NCBI GenBank assembly: GCA_035351315.1
Contig: DAOPVX010000001.1
Location: 1-64,000 of the forward strand
Length of the DNA stretch: 64,000 bases
Reading direction: 5' to 3'
Origin: UBA1359 sp029570385
Lineage (GTDB): Bacteria > Patescibacteriota > Patescibacteriia > Patescibacteriales > Patescibacteriaceae
Below the pieces are notes generated by a model. The model made no database searches. It was not told the DNA's origin and worked only from the letters and a program-made list of their open reading frames with translations. The number at the start of each line of letters is the position of its first letter. Position 1 is the stretch's first letter. A program made the translations under genes and the position numbers. Of this stretch, positions 16,524 through 24,444 are shown piece after piece.

Positions 16524-17918
16524 ATGTCATTAACGGCGATTAAGGGCCTATATCGTGAAACAGCGACTTACATCAACCAGGAAATTAAGGTTGGCGGCTG
16601 GGTCAGAACGGTAAGGGTGTCCAAAGGAGTTGGTTTTATTGAAATTAATGATGGCAGTTTTTTCAAGAATCTGCAGGTGGTTTTTAATAATAATTTGCCT
16701 AATTTTTTAGAAGTTGAAAAGCTCAGCATCGGCTCATCAATTGAAGTCAGAGGTCGGTTGATTGAATCACCGGCGGCTGGTCAGTCTTTTGAATTATCGG
16801 CTCAGGAGGTGATTATTATTAATCAGGCGGCGGCTGATTATCCTCTCCAAAAGAAGGGGCATAGCTTTGAATTTTTGCGGGAAATCGCCCATCTGAGATC
16901 ACGGGGCAATACTTTTTCAGCGATATTTCGTTTACGTTCGGTATTAAGCTATGCCATCCATCAATTTTTTCAAGAGCAAGGTTTTAGTTATGTTCATACG
17001 CCAATTATTTCCGGTAGCGATTGCGAAGGGGCTGGCGAGATGTTTACGGTGACCACCCTAGATTTGACTAAGCCGCTAGCTAAGAACGACCACGGCCAAG
17101 TTGATTACAGTCAAGACTTCTTTGGTAAAAAAGTGGGCTTGACCGTTAGCGGCCAATTAGAGGCGGAAACATTAATCGCCGGACTTAGTCGAGTCTATAC
17201 TTTTGGCCCGACTTTTCGAGCTGAGAATTCTAATACGACCAGGCATGCTTGCGAGTTTTGGATGATTGAACCAGAAATGGCCTTTGCTGATTTGGCTGAT
17301 GATATGGATTTGGCCGAGAAGATGATTAAATATTTAATCAACCGCGTGCTGAACGAATTACCAGAAGAAATGGAATTTTTTAATAAATTTATTGACCACG
17401 GATTATTAGAGCGGCTGCATAAAGTCTTGGAGGCTGATTTTATCCGTTTAACTTATACTCAGGCTATTGATTTATTACTGGAGAGTGGCGAAAAATTTAA
17501 TTATCCAGTGGCCTGGGGAATTGATCTGCAGACTGAGCACGAGCGCTATATTACCGAAAAAATTTTTGGCCAACCGGTCTTTATTACTGATTATCCCAAA
17601 GACATCAAGGCTTTCTATATGCGGCAAAATGATGATGGCCGAACAGTGGCGGCCATGGATTTATTGGTGCCTGGTATTGGCGAGATTATCGGCGGCAGTC
17701 AAAGAGAGGAGCGGTTGGATTTGCTAGAAGCGCGGATTAAAGAACTAGGCATGAAATTGGAGGATTATTGGTGGTATTTGGATACCAGAAAATATGGTTC
17801 AGTCAACCATGCCGGTTTTGGTTTGGGCTTTGAGCGGGCGATTATGTACTTAACTGGCATGGCCAATATCCGCGATGTTATTCCATTTCCACGCACGCCT
17901 AAGAATGCTGAGTTTTAA
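16524..17918 (+). CDS. asnS: Asparaginyl-tRNA synthetase
   Basis: 464 residues, normal for AsnRS. An N-terminal OB anticodon-binding domain (IKVGGWVRTVRVSKGVGFIEINDGS, about 21-45) is followed by the class II core: FRLRSVLSYAIHQFF, TFRAENSNTTRHACEFWMIEPE (motif 2, about 230-252) and GFGLGFERAIMYL (motif 3, about 432-445). The ending IPFPRTPKNAEF is the standard AsnRS C-terminus. It loads asparagine onto tRNA-Asn. The downstream GerMN-type gene starts 11 bases later. Confidence 0.96.
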   Translation: MSLTAIKGLYRETATYINQEIKVGGWVRTVRVSKGVGFIEINDGSFFKNLQVVFNNNLPNFLEVEKLSIGSSIEVRGRLIESPAAGQSFELSAQEVIIINQAAADYPLQKKGHSFEFLREIAHLRSRGNTFSAIFRLRSVLSYAIHQFFQEQGFSYVHTPIISGSDCEGAGEMFTVTTLDLTKPLAKNDHGQVDYSQDFFGKKVGLTVSGQLEAETLIAGLSRVYTFGPTFRAENSNTTRHACEFWMIEPEMAFADLADDMDLAEKMIKYLINRVLNELPEEMEFFNKFIDHGLLERLHKVLEADFIRLTYTQAIDLLLESGEKFNYPVAWGIDLQTEHERYITEKIFGQPVFITDYPKDIKAFYMRQNDDGRTVAAMDLLVPGIGEIIGGSQREERLDLLEARIKELGMKLEDYWWYLDTRKYGSVNHAGFGLGFERAIMYLTGMANIRDVIPFPRTPKNAEF

Positions 17919-17929
17919 TAGTTAATCCT

Positions 17930-18805
17930 ATGAAGCGGGCTATTATTGGTCTAATATTGCTGTCATTAACGGCGGCGGTTATTTTGGCTATCTATCTGGC
18001 TGGGTCCGGGCAATTAGCAGTTAGTCATGACAATCAATTGCCGGCGGACGGTTTATCAAACGATAGCCCGGTTATTTTAGAGAGTCCCTTGGCAGAATCA
18101 ATAATAAATAGTCCAGTCATAATTAGCGGCCAAGCTCGTGGCCAGTGGTTTTTTGAAGCCTCTTTTCCGGTGAAAATAATTGATGCCCATAACCAAGTTT
18201 TAGGTTTAGCTTCGGCTCAAGCGCAGAGCGACTGGATGACTAATGATTTTATCCCGTTTAAGGCGACAGTTGATTTTTCTCAACCGACAACCAGTACCGG
18301 TTTTATTGTTTTATTTAAGGACAATCCATCTGGACTCCCCGAACATGATGCGGAGGTTAAGATACCGGTCAAATTTTTTACTGCAACTGATGTAACTGCT
18401 GAATCGCAGCGGACAGTTAAGTTTTATTATTATAATGCTGCTCAAGACCTGGATGAACAGGGCAATATTAGTTGTGGTCAGTCAGGCTTGGTGGCAGTTA
18501 ATCGTCAGCTGCCACTGTCAATCTCGCCGATTAAAGATACCATCCAGGCATTTTTAAGTAGTCCATTAACTGAAGCTGACCGGGCGGCTGGCCTGGCTAG
18601 TGAATTTCCGTTAACCGGCGTTTCTTTAGTTGATTTAGCGTTGCGTGACGGCAATTTAATTATTAAATTGTCCGATCCTTATAATAAGACCTCCGGGGGG
18701 TCTTGCCGAGTGTCGATTTTAAAGCAGCAGCTGGAAGCAGTTGCTCGGCAATTTCCAGAAGTGCAAGCCGTTGATTTACAGCCGGCAGAATTATTTCAGC
18801 CTTAG
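17930..18805 (+). CDS. Secreted/anchored Gmad2-GerMN protein
   Basis: 291 residues. A membrane helix at 1-25, a Gmad2-type Ig-like domain (about 48-145, starting ILESPLAESIINSPVIISGQARG and including WFFEASFPVKI), then a GerMN domain (about 155-291, FYYYNAAQD ... IQAFLSSPLTEADRAAGL). The pair is common in Patescibacteria and Firmicutes envelope proteins. Its exact role is unknown; GerMN is named from spore germination, which does not apply here. Confidence 0.8.
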   Translation: MKRAIIGLILLSLTAAVILAIYLAGSGQLAVSHDNQLPADGLSNDSPVILESPLAESIINSPVIISGQARGQWFFEASFPVKIIDAHNQVLGLASAQAQSDWMTNDFIPFKATVDFSQPTTSTGFIVLFKDNPSGLPEHDAEVKIPVKFFTATDVTAESQRTVKFYYYNAAQDLDEQGNISCGQSGLVAVNRQLPLSISPIKDTIQAFLSSPLTEADRAAGLASEFPLTGVSLVDLALRDGNLIIKLSDPYNKTSGGSCRVSILKQQLEAVARQFPEVQAVDLQPAELFQP

Positions 18806-18819
18806 GATAATTAAAGATT

Positions 18820-19065
18820 ATGAGCACCATCAAGATTATTATTGCTGTGGCTTTGAGTTATGCTGGATTTTCTGTAATTAAAGATTATGGTGGTCAATTT
18901 GATTTATTTGGTCGACCATTCAAATTTTCTAAGGTTAATGTTGCCGACAGTTTGGCTACGGCCGCGGCTTTATGTATGGGGGAAGGCGATGAGAGCCAGC
19001 CGTTAGCCATGATTAGCGGCGCGCCAATTAAATATTATAATCCAGTCGATAGGGGGGTGAGCTAA
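18820..19065 (+). pseudogene. C-terminal remnant of F420-0:gamma-glutamate ligase-like gene
   Basis: Only 81 residues, but they resemble the end of CofE/FbiB-like ligases: YAGFSVIKDYGGQFDLFGRPFKFSKVNVADSLA and ALCMGEGDESQPLAMISGAP. Full proteins are about 240 residues, so two thirds are missing at the 5' side, where the GerMN gene now ends. The fragment starts with ATG and no Shine-Dalgarno; expression is doubtful. It sits at the left border of the disturbed region around the RT locus. Confidence 0.6.
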
Positions 19066-19145
19066 TTATAGATAGCGAGTTGGATATATATATAAACCAT
19101 TACTGGTTGGGCTTAATAATTTAATAAATCGTTAATTTGCTATTT

Positions 19146-19538
19146 ATGTCAATCATAATCGCCTCCGGACCGGTTATTGTCCGGAATAGACAAGTATTAT
19201 TAGTCAAGCATGGTGATGACTTTTGGAAATTTTGTGGTGGCAAGGTTGATTATATCAATGGAGAAGGTTTAATCAGTGCGGCACAAAGGGAAGCTAAAGA
19301 GGAGCTGGGTATTGACATCAAGATTATTAATCCAGAGCCATTTTTGTTTTACGTAAAAAAAAATAACGGTGATGGGTTGGTAGATATTATCTTGGTCCAC
19401 TATTTGACTGATTTTATTGGAGATATAATACCTGGTGGGGATATTGAGCAATGGGCCTGGATTGACCTGGGCAGTTTAGATAAAGAAGACTTGGCACCGA
19501 ACATTATTCCTACTCTCAAATATTTTAAAATTATTTGA
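19146..19538 (+). CDS. Nudix hydrolase
   Basis: About 130 residues from the ATG at 19146. GKVDYINGEGLISAAQREAKEELGI is a Nudix box with a slightly lengthened first loop (G..E, REAKEELG). Single domain; the substrate cannot be told. A broken second copy lies at 24224-24402, beyond the RT operon, with long identical DNA blocks, so this gene flanked or was duplicated with that element. Its 3' neighbour is the RT promoter region, 170 bases away. Confidence 0.85.
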   Translation: MSIIIASGPVIVRNRQVLLVKHGDDFWKFCGGKVDYINGEGLISAAQREAKEELGIDIKIINPEPFLFYVKKNNGDGLVDIILVHYLTDFIGDIIPGGDIEQWAWIDLGSLDKEDLAPNIIPTLKYFKII

Positions 19539-19707
19539 AAATTTTTGTAAGCTGCGGATTAAGGATGGCTATAGATTTAGTAGCGGGGTAGTTGAATAGA
19601 GACTCACTATTAGCGACACTAAAGAAGGTGGCGTAGCTATCATTAAAATATTATAGATTAACCAATTAGAGATAGCGTGTCTTTAGCTGGAATTTATAAT
19701 ATTTTTT
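19539..19707. other. Intergenic, no gene seen
   Basis: Follows the Nudix stop. The first 25 bases are also present after the decayed Nudix copy (to about 24402). The rest has no open frame, terminator or repeat that I can support, and leads to the RT-locus promoter. Confidence 0.5.
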
Positions 19708-19716
19708 TGTTATACT
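19708..19716 (+). promoter_or_regulatory. Extended -10 promoter of the RT locus
   Basis: TG-T-TATACT, with an AT-rich upstream part (GGAATTTATAATAT). Transcription would start near 19723-19725, a few bases before the left arm of the inverted repeat. The same promoter, including flanks, is kept almost unchanged in the deleted copy at 28883-28910, which supports it being a functional unit. Confidence 0.7.
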
Positions 19717-19723
19717 AAAACAA

Positions 19724-19939
19724 GTATTCTTTAGAATCACCCTCACAACCTCTATTGGGGATATCAATAATCGTTAGATTAGACTAAATATACAGCCGTT
19801 GATATCGGTTTAGTTTTAAGTTAACGGTAGGTGGTAAAGGCCACGCCCTGGGGATTGCTCCCCAGGAACGGGCATCATTTGAATTTAAATTATAACTAGC
19901 GTGTAGTCGTTAGTTATCCTGGGGGTGATTCTCAAGAAT
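19724..19939 (+). ncRNA. Candidate structured leader/ncRNA of the RT locus (retron-like a1/a2 stem)
   Basis: Bases 19726-19745 pair with 19920-19939 over 20 positions with one mismatch and one G-U pair, enclosing 174 bases. Inside are an 8-bp stem 19760-19767/19799-19806 (GATATCAA/TTGATATC) with a small inner stem, a GTGG..CCAC hairpin near 19831-19844, and an 8-bp hairpin 19847-19854/19859-19866 (CCTGGGGA, TTGC loop). The right arm contains the G-rich Shine-Dalgarno-like GGGGGTG, and the RT ATG is the next base after it. This resembles the msr-msd arrangement of retrons and the leader RNAs of defence RTs. A simple translational control leader is the main alternative. Confidence 0.6.
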
Positions 19940-21148
19940 ATGTTGGTAGATAAAATAATCAGTCTAGCTAATTTTGAGCAGGCTTATTTAGAAATTGTTG
20001 GCAGTTTTATCAGTGATCATAAAAATAGGCGCTATCATGGCCTTGATGGCCATTTTTTGTGCGATCACGATTTAACCAGTCAACAATTATTGATAAGCTG
20101 CCAAAAAGAGTTATTGACCGGTCAGCCGATTAGTCCAGCTATATCAATTAAGATACCAAAAAGGAATAAACCGGATAGTTACCGGGAAGTTTTTGTTTAT
20201 AATATTCGTGAACGGATTAAAGCGCAGGCCATTTATCGAATTATTTTACCAACACTGGATAATTATTTTTCCGAACGTCTATTTTCTTATCGTCCCGGTC
20301 GTCCACCATATTTGGCGGCTAAACAGTTTTGTCATAATTATCGTCGAAATTTTTCCTCTAGCCAAGCATTAGTTATAGATCTTAAAAATTATTCTGAGCA
20401 GATCAATCAAGATATTCTTATTAGTCAGCTGGAAAATTTTTTTAACGATAAGTCGCTTCTTAATTTGCTAAAATTATTTATTGGTAATTCTATATGCCGC
20501 CAAGGAGTAATTGGACAACTAGATCAAGGACTTGTCCAGGGGGTTCCGCTAATTGCGCTTTTTGCCAATTTATATCTTACCGAGATTGATTTAAAATATA
20601 AGCGTCTGGCTAATTTTTATGTTCGTGTTGGCGATGATATTGCGTTCTTGGATAATAATTACCAAAGATTATCTTCAACCAAGGATCAATTATTTACTGA
20701 CTTAACTGCGTTAGAACTAGTCTTTAATAAAAATAAAATCTATCTTGGCCCAGCCGCTGGAGATTTTAATTTCTTGGGCTATAAATTGGCTAATGGCAAA
20801 ATTAGTTTAGAGCCAGCCTTGGTGGAGAGGATATTAGCTAATTGGCGGCAGATTTTAACTCGACAACATTGGAGTTATGGTCTTAAATATAAGCTGCTTA
20901 AAAAACAAATGGCCAGCTTAGCCACTAATTATAATTATCAATTTGGCCGTTTATTGGCAGCCAAGCCGCAAATTAATGATTATCAGCAAATGCGTTATTT
21001 AGCCGAGAAATTTTTTATAATTATGACTAAATTTTTGTATCGTTCGTATACACCGCGACAACGGCGATTAGCAGCGGAACAGCTTCGTCAATTAGGTATT
21101 GAATCGCCCTATCAAATTTATTGGCGTTTTCATCATGGAAAATCTTAA
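19940..21148 (+). CDS. Reverse transcriptase with xGDD motif C
   Basis: 402 residues from ATG 19940; a GTG at 19925 lies inside the right repeat arm and is a weaker choice. Fingers and palm motifs are visible: KIPKRNKP...REVFVYNIRERIKAQAIYRII, SYRPGRPPYLAAKQF, motif A ALVIDLKNY (D near 147), QGLVQGVPLIALFANLYL (motif B), motif C YVRVGDD (catalytic D232, D233; the usual YxDD is VGDD here) and FNFLGYKL. A C-terminal basic helical part (about 300-402) follows. I see neither the NAxxH nor the VTG motif of retron RTs, nor an intron domain V nearby, nor DGR repeats. The gene overlaps the next by 14 bases. A tail fragment of a paralogue is at 28936-29105. Confidence 0.88.
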   Translation: MLVDKIISLANFEQAYLEIVGSFISDHKNRRYHGLDGHFLCDHDLTSQQLLISCQKELLTGQPISPAISIKIPKRNKPDSYREVFVYNIRERIKAQAIYRIILPTLDNYFSERLFSYRPGRPPYLAAKQFCHNYRRNFSSSQALVIDLKNYSEQINQDILISQLENFFNDKSLLNLLKLFIGNSICRQGVIGQLDQGLVQGVPLIALFANLYLTEIDLKYKRLANFYVRVGDDIAFLDNNYQRLSSTKDQLFTDLTALELVFNKNKIYLGPAAGDFNFLGYKLANGKISLEPALVERILANWRQILTRQHWSYGLKYKLLKKQMASLATNYNYQFGRLLAAKPQINDYQQMRYLAEKFFIIMTKFLYRSYTPRQRRLAAEQLRQLGIESPYQIYWRFHHGKS

Positions 21149-22840
21149 ATCACAAGCTCGATTGTTACAAATGGCTCGTCGACAGGCGAGTGATAATACT
21201 AATTACCAACTAGAAAGATGGCAGTGGTCTTATATATGGAATTTTTTCAAAAAACAGCGACGACTAATAATTAATTTAATTATTTTGTTGTTTTTTCAAG
21301 GAATTGTCGAGGCTGCTCTGATAGCCATTAGTCGATTTTGGTTGGGTCGCCCAATCGGTTGGCAACTCAGTAATTTTTGGTTAATTTTTTGGTTATTAGC
21401 AATTGGTTTTTTTGTTATTGTTTACTGGGCATTACGTCAGGAGAAAACTTTTTCTGTGCTTTTGGCTAACAGTCTTCGACGGCGATTGGTTCGTTCTCAA
21501 TTGAATCGCTCGTTGGCCAAGAGTCAAACTAAGTATAAATCTCAATTATTAGCTAAAGTATATTATCACTTGCCATTGGCTTCAATGGGGGTGACCAATT
21601 CATTATTTGGCATAGTCCGCTGGCTAGTTGGTTTTTTAGTTACCATTTTGTTGGCCTATTGGGCTGGATTAACCTGGTGGCTAGTTGGTTTATTTTTAAT
21701 CCTTTTTTCTGTTGCCATTTTTTTGGTGCCTATTTTATTGCTCGTCGATATATTTCACAAGAAGTAACTTTTTATTCCCGATTGATTTATTATTTAGATA
21801 ATAATCTAAGTGATAAAGAATTTTTAAAAATTTTTCATCAAGAAGGCCAAGTGTTAAGTCATTTTGATCGTCTGGTAGCGCTTGATTCTTTTTTTCGTAT
21901 TCGTCGCGATGTTTGGCTGAAAGCTAGCTCGCGATTATTATTTATCGTTTTATTATTATTGGTTAGTTTTTTACAACTTAATTCTGGTAATTTATTATCG
22001 TTAATTAATTTAAGCGATAGTCATAATTTTTCGCGGCTATTTTTAATAGTTTATTTGTCGCGCTTGGCTAACGAAGCTTTACGGATTGGCCTTTATTGGT
22101 TTCCAGCTAAGCTGGGGTTATATCTAACTATTGTTCGTTCAGTCGGCCAATTGAAATTTCCCCAAATATTTAAGATTGATAAAACAATTGTTTTTTATTC
22201 TCCAAAAACTAAACTTTTTCAGCAGAGTGCTTATTATCGGCGCTTGAGTTTTTCTTTTAAGCCGGGGGACCGAATTTTGTTTACCGGTCCAAATTTATCG
22301 GGTAAGACTAGGCTGGCTCGCTTATTAGCTGGTCAAGGCGCCTATTTACCTAAATCTATTCATGTTAAGATAGACGGCCGTCGTTTTAACTATTGTCAGT
22401 GGCAAGAAATTTTTGGCGGCGCTTATTTACTGGATCAGACTTTGGCGACCACCGAAAAGTCTTTGATGGAGTTTTTGTTGGGTCGCGATAAGCAAAATAT
22501 TGACTTAGCTGATATTGAGAAAATTTTGGCAGTTGTAAATAAGCAAAAAATTATTAAAGATTTAGTGGCAGCGGACGGTAACTTAAATCGTTCAGTCCGA
22601 GTTATTGATAATCACAGTAGTTTTTTTGCTCTGCAAGCAGCTTACTGTTTAATTAATCGACCAGCATTGATTGTTGTTGATAATTTTTGGTTAGATCTGG
22701 GCTATAACGATATAAGAGTGATATTAAATATTATGAGCCAACAATTGTCGGATAGTATTATAATTTGTTTTTCCGGTCAGGCTAATAAGTTCTTAAATTA
22801 TCATCAGCATTATGCCATTAAAGCTCAGGAAATCAGTTAA
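21135..22840 (+). CDS. ABC-exporter-like protein in two frames (-1 shift at T7)
   Basis: Starts at ATG 21135 inside the RT gene. The first frame (to 21767) encodes membrane helices near residues 34-55, 70-95 and 150-205. At 21717-21725 the frame reads ATT TTT TTG, a canonical T TTT TTG slippery heptamer; a -1 shift continues into GAYFIARRYISQEVTFYSRL and about 370 more residues. These include more membrane helices and an ATPase domain with Walker A GPNLSGKT (about 22285-22308) and Walker B LIVVDN (about 22666-22683), where the catalytic glutamate is asparagine. No LSGGQ signature is visible. The total of about 568 residues fits an exporter half. Either programmed frameshifting, a recent mutation or a sequencing error. 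Confidence 0.7.
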
Positions 22841-23993
22841 AAAATTAAAAATCACACAATTGGTTCAATTAATATGGTTGGCTTTATTTTTAATTTTTAT
22901 AATTTTTTTAGTTATTTGGTTGAAACCGCAAGCCAATCTATTATTTAATCCTTTTGTTTTTTCCGAACCGGTGCAGCAAATTAATGAGCCATTTTCCGGA
23001 CAGCTTTATTTCAATGATCAACTGGGGCAGAATAAGTTATCCCAACTGGTCATCGCGGCGATTGACAGTGCGCAGGCCACTATTGAATTAGCAGTTTATT
23101 CTTTTAGTGATCAAGATATTAAAGAAGCTATTTATCAAGCCGCCAACAGAGGAGTTAAAGTTACTATAATTTTAGATGCTGGCAAGAGCCAATTTAACAA
23201 TCAGCTACTGAGTGATTTGCCAGAGAATATTCGGCGGATTGACATCAAGTCCAAACGTGGCTATATGCATCATAAATTTATCATAATTGATCGTGGCCAA
23301 TCGTCAGGACAGCTCTTATTCGGTTCATATAATTTTACTAAGCTGCAGGACAGATACGATCCTAGTTTTTTATTAATTAGTCCAAGACCTGAGCTGGTTG
23401 ACTCTTTCGGACGGGAGATTGATCGGTTAGCCAACAATAATTATGGCCGCAAAAAAATATTAGCCAGTGATTGTCTGGCAGAGAGATTCCAATATACCAA
23501 TGGTTTTTTGGAGATTTGGTTTGGACCGCAAACTCGGAATCGCGGATTAAGAAACCGTATGATTGATTTGATATACGGCACTAAGAATAGTCTTAAGGGT
23601 ATGATTTGGAATTTTACTGATCGTGATTTGGCCCATGCGATGTTAACAGTCGCCCGCCGTCATCCGGTGACCATGATCATTGATGATGTCAATTGGACTG
23701 GTAAGTATTCGGTTAATCAGATAATGACTAAATCGCTATTTAATAAGCTGGAAATAATCACTGATCATCGGCGTAATCAAGAAGTTAAAGATTTATCTGG
23801 TCAGGATGATTTGAATTCATTCTTGCATCATCACGCGCTAATAATAGATGATCAAACGGTTGTTTTTGGAACCAATAATTGGAGTTCCGGCGGGTTTTTT
23901 GATAATGATGAATCAACAATTATCTCTAATATAGATTCGCTTGTCCAGTCGTTTGGACAATCCTTTTTATTTAACTATCAAAAAAATCAATAA
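22812..23993 (+). CDS. Membrane-anchored phospholipase D-like protein
   Basis: 393 residues; the start lies 29 bases inside the ABC gene, so translation is coupled. One membrane helix at about 17-38. Two PLD repeats follow: the first has HHKFIIID at 153-160, a full HxKx4D motif with GSYNF after it; the second has HHALIIDD at 340-347, where the lysine is alanine, followed by GTNNWS. Family members cleave phosphodiesters in lipids or nucleic acids and use both motifs together, so loss of one lysine could weaken or change activity. Third gene of the RT operon; being next to a reverse transcriptase, a nucleic-acid substrate is plausible but unproved. Confidence 0.85.
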   Translation: MPLKLRKSVKKLKITQLVQLIWLALFLIFIIFLVIWLKPQANLLFNPFVFSEPVQQINEPFSGQLYFNDQLGQNKLSQLVIAAIDSAQATIELAVYSFSDQDIKEAIYQAANRGVKVTIILDAGKSQFNNQLLSDLPENIRRIDIKSKRGYMHHKFIIIDRGQSSGQLLFGSYNFTKLQDRYDPSFLLISPRPELVDSFGREIDRLANNNYGRKKILASDCLAERFQYTNGFLEIWFGPQTRNRGLRNRMIDLIYGTKNSLKGMIWNFTDRDLAHAMLTVARRHPVTMIIDDVNWTGKYSVNQIMTKSLFNKLEIITDHRRNQEVKDLSGQDDLNSFLHHHALIIDDQTVVFGTNNWSSGGFFDNDESTIISNIDSLVQSFGQSFLFNYQKNQ

Positions 23994-24223
23994 ACAAACA
24001 AAGTATAGCACTCTTGGTTTTTTTGGGCAGCTTGTTAGCTATCAGTTACTTAGCTGTTAATTTGATCAGCATTCTAGCAACAATGCTATTATTGGTATTC
24101 TCGACAAATGGGGGGTGGTTGGATAATCTGGAAGATTAGTTATAGTAATTTAGAGCTATTACTCTAGGAGAACTAACACTGAATGAGGCGTTAGCCAGAG
24201 TGCAAAATGTGTGTGCCTAACAA
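23994..24223. other. Intergenic, no gene seen
   Basis: Decayed-looking AT-rich sequence after the PLD gene, with stops in all frames. No convincing terminator. It separates the RT operon from the Nudix remnant. Confidence 0.5.
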
Positions 24224-24402
24224 CAAGTATTATTAGTCAAGCATGGTGATGACTTTTGGAAATTTTGTGGTGGTAAGTTAATTATATCATGCGGCACAAA
24301 GGGAAGCTAAAGAAGAGCTGGGTATTGACATCAAGATTATTAACCCAGAGCCATTATTTTAAAATTATTTGAAGATTTTTTTATAATCTGCGTACTAAGA
24401 GA
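24224..24402 (+). pseudogene. Internally deleted copy of the Nudix gene
   Basis: Three blocks nearly identical to the intact gene, in order: 24224-24272 matches 19191-19239, 24289-24354 matches 19278-19343, and 24356-24402 matches 19520-19563 and continues past the stop codon. The parts between are lost. Together with the intact gene it brackets the RT operon in direct orientation, which points to a duplication or insertion event. Confidence 0.85.
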
Positions 24403-24431
24403 TAGAGGTTTAATTTTATAAACCAATTTTT

Positions 24432-24440
24432 TGGTATAGT
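24432..24440 (+). promoter_or_regulatory. Extended -10 promoter, near-leaderless start
   Basis: TG-G-TATAGT ends four bases before the ATG at 24445. A start site seven bases past the hexamer would fall at the start codon itself, so the adaptor mRNA is probably leaderless. Confidence 0.55.
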
Positions 24441-24444
24441 GATT

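Noticed and set aside
19745..19919. Diversity-generating retroelement (template/variable repeat)
   Set aside because: No second copy of the leader with adenine-specific changes was found at the end of any gene in the window, and no Avd-like gene is present.
19700..21148. Group II intron
   Set aside because: No domain V/VI hairpin or intron boundary motifs seen on either side of the RT, and no maturase or HNH domain in its C-terminus.
19726..21148. Canonical retron
   Set aside because: The long stem fits, but there is no clear AGC branch-site context after the left arm and no NAxxH or VTG motif in the RT, so only retron-like architecture is claimed.
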